From the NCBI GenBank assembly GCA_023374045.1, contig CM041777.1:465773827-465837826 (forward strand): DNA of 64,000 nt. Direction: 5' to 3'. Below are positions 60,704 to 64,000 of this stretch, piece after piece (positions within the stretch are counted from its first letter, which is position 1; every line of letters begins with the position of its first letter). Origin of the DNA: Limonium bicolor (lineage: Eukaryota; Streptophyta; Magnoliopsida; Caryophyllales; Plumbaginaceae). Position numbers and translations under genes: made by a program. The notes beneath the pieces are model-generated. The model did not search any database and was not told the origin of the DNA. It was given only the letters and a program-made list of their open reading frames with translations.

Positions 60704-61393
60704 AATGGCTTCGAGACTTCGAAGTTGGCTAGATCGATCGAGATCTAGGAGAGAGTCATAGTAACATCACAAGAAAGTATTCAACCAGTTGATTATTCAA
60801 ACTGGTCAATACCTTCACAAGATGTTCAACAAATATACCAAATGGGTCCTCTTGATTTCAAGACAGCTATGTCTGTCAAGACTCATGAGGAAACTTTAAG
60901 TATTCAAGAACAATATCAAACAATACCTTTACTTTCAAGATCTTCAATATTTCGTTATTTGCAGCAAGGGTATAGATATGCCCACTATGGTATGATTCAA
61001 GTAGCAGTAAAACCATTATTCAGACAAGGTATAGATGCTCCAATATTCATGGCGCTTCGAGACAAACGTCTCAAACGCTACAAATCCTCTCTTTTAGCCA
61101 TGATTCAGACTAACGTCTGTAATGGCCCAATATTCTTCAATTGCTGTCCCAATTTCTCAGTGGATCTCTCAGATCCTCTGATTCAAGATTCCTTAGTTCT
61201 TGATGTTCATCTTCAAGGAGATGAATTTGAAGAACTTTCCAAAAATTTTGCTATTATCTTTCGAGTCTATTATAGACTCATGTCTTCTCAATTAAATCCA
61301 AGACTCAACAGGTCTCTAATCCCTCTTCGAGATGAGACCCTCCTTTACAAATTGATGCCGAAAGGCCAACAGTTTTTGTCCCTCGACGTTTGA
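60704..61393 (+). pseudogene. Movement-protein-like region of the endogenous pararetrovirus
   Basis: An ATG at 60704 opens a short arginine-rich segment that hits a stop within 60 bases. A longer ORF (60842-61393, 183 codons) then carries the core of a 30K-type viral movement protein. The visible core includes a GMIQVAVKPL strand, an ALRDKR segment, the conserved GPIFFNCCPNF motif and a downstream YYR segment. The known role of the family is to bind nucleic acid and open plasmodesmata. The early stop and loss of frame after 61393 mean that this copy is broken at both sides. I infer the family from these motifs only. Confidence 0.7.
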
Positions 61394-62639
61394 GATGGGA
61401 TGAATCCATACCAGATCATTTCAAATAGCTATCCACAAGTTCCAAGAAACATCTCCCGTACTACGGTAGATGATATAATCGAACAAACGATGGAACTATC
61501 CTCCTTCGCTTCAGTTCTTTAGAGAACGACCAAGTTCTTCTTCCAAGGAGCTTCATGATGCAAGGTCTTCCTTTTCCGGAGTACCTTCTACACCTAGAAG
61601 CCAACCACCATCACAACCAGAAATTACAGTTGGTTTTCAAGCACCCTTACCAACATACGTCCCAGAAGACAATGAATCATCAACACCGAAGATCTTATGG
61701 GTAATATTAACGTTATCCATAACGCAGATTTTGAGCTCAGAGAAGATATATCTCTGAACGAGAATCAACCAGAATACGAACCACAAAGGAAATGGTTCGC
61801 AGATTTATCTCCAGATGTCAACAAAACTCAGGCAATATTGGCGTAAAGATTGTCACAGGTTACGCTGTAACATGACAATTTACGATTGGTTGCCTTCATA
61901 TACTCCGTTCAACTTTCTCAACCAGATCCCTTTGAAATCCCTCAATTAATGTCCAAACAAGTCTATACAAGAAATGGACATTAGAAGCCAATGATGAGAC
62001 AATAAGCTCAATTCATCCTCCATTCAACCATCAAATAGCCAGAGATGTATAGCTACACCTCTCAAGAAAGGAAGCAACACTAATGCTCCGGTGGTAGCTA
62101 GTGATCTCCAAAAGGTCCATCAGCAACAAAACTGGACTAATCAAACCTTAGCCACAATAGCTTCTCAATTAGATCGCGTCTCCATTAGCCTCCACTCAGC
62201 AGAAAACAGGTCAGATTTCCTTCTGACATTTCCGGCCTCATTTTCAACCATCTATTACCGATTTCGTACATCCAGAAACTGATTTGCTTTCACGCATATC
62301 AGAAACCTTACAATTATTACCTTCTTCTTCCACAAACAATAATCTACCTCCAACCAGCAATAATGGACAATACCCTTGACACTTGCAGTGCCAGTCAAGT
62401 GATGATGATTCTTCCGCATCATCTTTACAGTTATCCCATATTGAAAATCAATTTACTGATCCAGAACCCAATGCAATCTCCAGGATCACTACCAGAATCC
62501 AAGACGTTCTTTCAAACGAACCAAGCCCGTGGATTCTTACTTTCATACCTCCAAAAATTATTATCCTCGTCCTACCCCTCCAAATATCCAATATGAAGAA
62601 CGCTCAAAGTTTGCTTCGCTCAATATGACGGTGCTTCTG
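61394..62639 (+). pseudogene. Broken linker region of the pararetrovirus polyprotein
   Basis: Short open stretches alternate between frames (for example 62091-62282 and 62363-62628), rich in Ser, Pro, Gln and Asn. This fits the variable region between movement and capsid proteins. No catalytic motif is seen. Breaks are frequent. Confidence 0.5.
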
Positions 62640-63470
62640 TCTATGAATGGAACATAGACGGGAAATCAGAATACGAAATTCTGAACACCTACAAGAAATG
62701 GGAATGGCAAAGAATGCTTACAAGATGCGAAAGGTATCAGAAAAGCACGCTGCCGTTACCATTGTTTCAGGATTTACAGGCCAATTAAGGCAATGGTGGG
62801 ATCATGCCCTTACCCTAGAAAACAAACAGAAATCCTGGACCATCAAGTTGAAGTCTTTGATGGCGAAGACAGATCTTCCATGCAAGATGATGCATGTGAT
62901 TACCTGATTATCACAATAAGTCTCCACTTTGTTGGAAATCCAAGAAAGAATTAATTCCAATAAGATTCTTCTCACAAATCTTCGATGTCCAACATTATCT
63001 GATTATAGATGGTACAAGGACATGTACCTTACACAAGTCCTACAACGCGAAGATTGTATGGCTAAATTCTGGAAAGAACGATTCGTTTCCGGATTGCCTA
63101 CATTGTTCGCACAACGATCATCACCAAACTTCAAGAAGAAGTGGTCAAGAGACCATCCCTTGGGAATCAATAGCCTATGGTCAACTTTTTGCCTTTGTCA
63201 AAAAGAGGCCCTGAACTTATGTCAGGATCTCAAAATCCAGTCCAAATATGGCAATGAAAAGGCCCAAGCTCGACGAGAAATGGGTTCTTTCTGCAAGATG
63301 TTTGGAATTGAGAAAATTACTCCTCCATCCAAAAAACAATAGTCCACAAACGTTCTCCTCCAGATCCAAACAACCTTATCGATCCAAACCACAATACCGT
63401 AAGCCCTATAAACCTTATCGTCGAAGTATAGGTCAAATCCTAAACCTACAAGATTTGCCTCCAAGAATAT
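62640..63470 (+). pseudogene. Capsid-like region of the pararetrovirus, broken
   Basis: Open pieces at 62647-62907 and 62929-63342 show a GFTGQLRQWWDHAL motif, typical of the gag/capsid region of plant retroelements and florendo-type viruses. This is followed by a basic segment rich in Lys, Arg and Tyr (about 63370-63430) just ahead of the zinc knuckle. The pieces are in different frames, so the protein is not made as a whole. The inferred former role is encapsidation of the genome. Confidence 0.65.
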
Positions 63471-63482
63471 GGCTCAATCACA

Positions 63483-63524
63483 TGTTGGAAATGTGGTCGC
63501 AAGGGTCACAAGGCAGATCAGTGT
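63483..63524 (+). pseudogene. CCHC zinc knuckle of the pararetrovirus capsid protein
   Basis: The translation gives a perfect C-x2-C-x4-H-x4-C pattern, CWKCGRKGHKADQC. It is followed by an acidic, leucine-containing stretch until a stop near 63666. Such knuckles bind the viral RNA. The order capsid then knuckle supports the pararetrovirus call. Confidence 0.85.
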
Positions 63525-64000
63525 CGTGTTAAGCAGAAGATCAATGAAATCTTCGCAGACGACAAAGATCTACAAGAAAAGCTCTCCAAACTCTTGCTAC
63601 AAGATAGTCCCAGTTCTCCAGAAGATGAGAATTACATTCACCAGATAGATCAATGCTTCAAGTTCTAGTTATGAATCTACAGATGATTCTTCCGGATCTA
63701 TCAATGTCATAACCAATGACATAGATTCAGCAGAACTTCTGTATGAACTCATAAACAAGATTTCCAATCCAATGAGAAAGGCAATATTACAGCAATTAGC
63801 CAAATTGCTTGCCTCTCAAGATTCCAAAAGACGCCACCTGAACCATTTAGTATTCCAAAACTCTTGACAAATACCCAATAGCATCAAGCAGCAATTTGTT
63901 TGGCAAGGTTCCAACTCAGGAATTGCAAAAGGATATTAAGATTCTCAAGCAAGAATTCAGGCACTAAAGCCGAACTCATCAGATAAATTCGATGAGTTAG
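63525..64000 (+). pseudogene. Pararetrovirus sequence between knuckle and expected protease
   Basis: An open but interrupted hydrophilic region rich in Ser, Asp and Glu. No protease active-site motif appears before the window ends. Confidence 0.45.

Larger units (their letters stand above)
60511..64000 (+). mobile_element. Endogenous pararetrovirus (Caulimoviridae-like), decayed, continues past the window
   Basis: The order is a Met-tRNA primer binding site (60511-60522), a movement-protein-like ORF, a broken capsid-like region and a CCHC zinc knuckle, all on the plus strand. That is the gene order of the 5' part of caulimovirid polyproteins, and the arrangement is most like the florendovirus group from memory. 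No LTRs were found around it. Protease and reverse transcriptase would follow beyond 64000. Many stops and frame changes show that this copy is not functional. Confidence 0.75.

Overview
The window is plant nuclear DNA, almost certainly from a flowering plant, and it looks like repeat-rich heterochromatin. I recognise no ordinary host gene. What can be read comes from transposable elements: a Ty1/copia pol end, gypsy-type giant LTRs, an L1-type LINE, a CACTA (En/Spm) transposon, Stowaway and Mutator-like MITEs, and the start of a decayed endogenous pararetrovirus. The species cannot be named from the sequence.

Layout, left to right. 1-1032 is the 3' end of a SIRE-like copia pol gene, followed by an LTR-like promoter and a small unknown ORF. 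About 3.1-11.3 kb is an old giant LTR that was split by a 4.86-kb solo LTR (5453-10307, target duplication acaat). A decayed LINE ORF1 lies at 12.6-13.6 kb. At 14563 and 15212 two more giant LTRs begin in tandem, apparently one inside the other. The second is interrupted by a LINE on the minus strand (about 17.6-23.2 kb) and then by a very large insertion (26251-43889, target duplication gttat). That insertion is itself a solo giant LTR carrying two Stowaway MITEs, a 412-bp Mutator-like fold-back MITE (9-bp duplication) and a complete 11.2-kb CACTA transposon (32089-43312, duplication atg). The CACTA encodes a decayed TNPD-type transposase and a second gene ending in a Ulp1-type cysteine protease whose last five exons stay in frame. 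A solo copia LTR (40809-41629, duplication catac) sits inside the CACTA.

Another giant LTR starts at 44560. At 46312 it is interrupted by a complete, young, apparently non-coding retrotransposon of 13.7 kb (46312-60049, duplication tacgg). That element has two 4.4-kb LTRs, a tRNA-iMet primer binding site and a polypurine tract, and its 4.9-kb interior has no gag or pol: a LARD-type element. From about 60.5 kb to the end there is a primer binding site, a movement-protein-like ORF, a broken capsid-like region and a CCHC zinc knuckle, as expected for an endogenous member of the Caulimoviridae that continues past the window.

The insertions give a relative order. The host giant LTRs are oldest, then the solo LTRs and the LINE, then MITEs, CACTA and the copia solo LTR. 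The LARD is probably among the youngest because its two LTRs are nearly identical. The most unusual feature is this family of 4.4- to 6-kb LTRs, present here in about six copies with only one still paired and little trace of an autonomous partner. The LARD's interior keeps the pol-end signature typical of Tekay/Del-type gypsy elements, and twice over.
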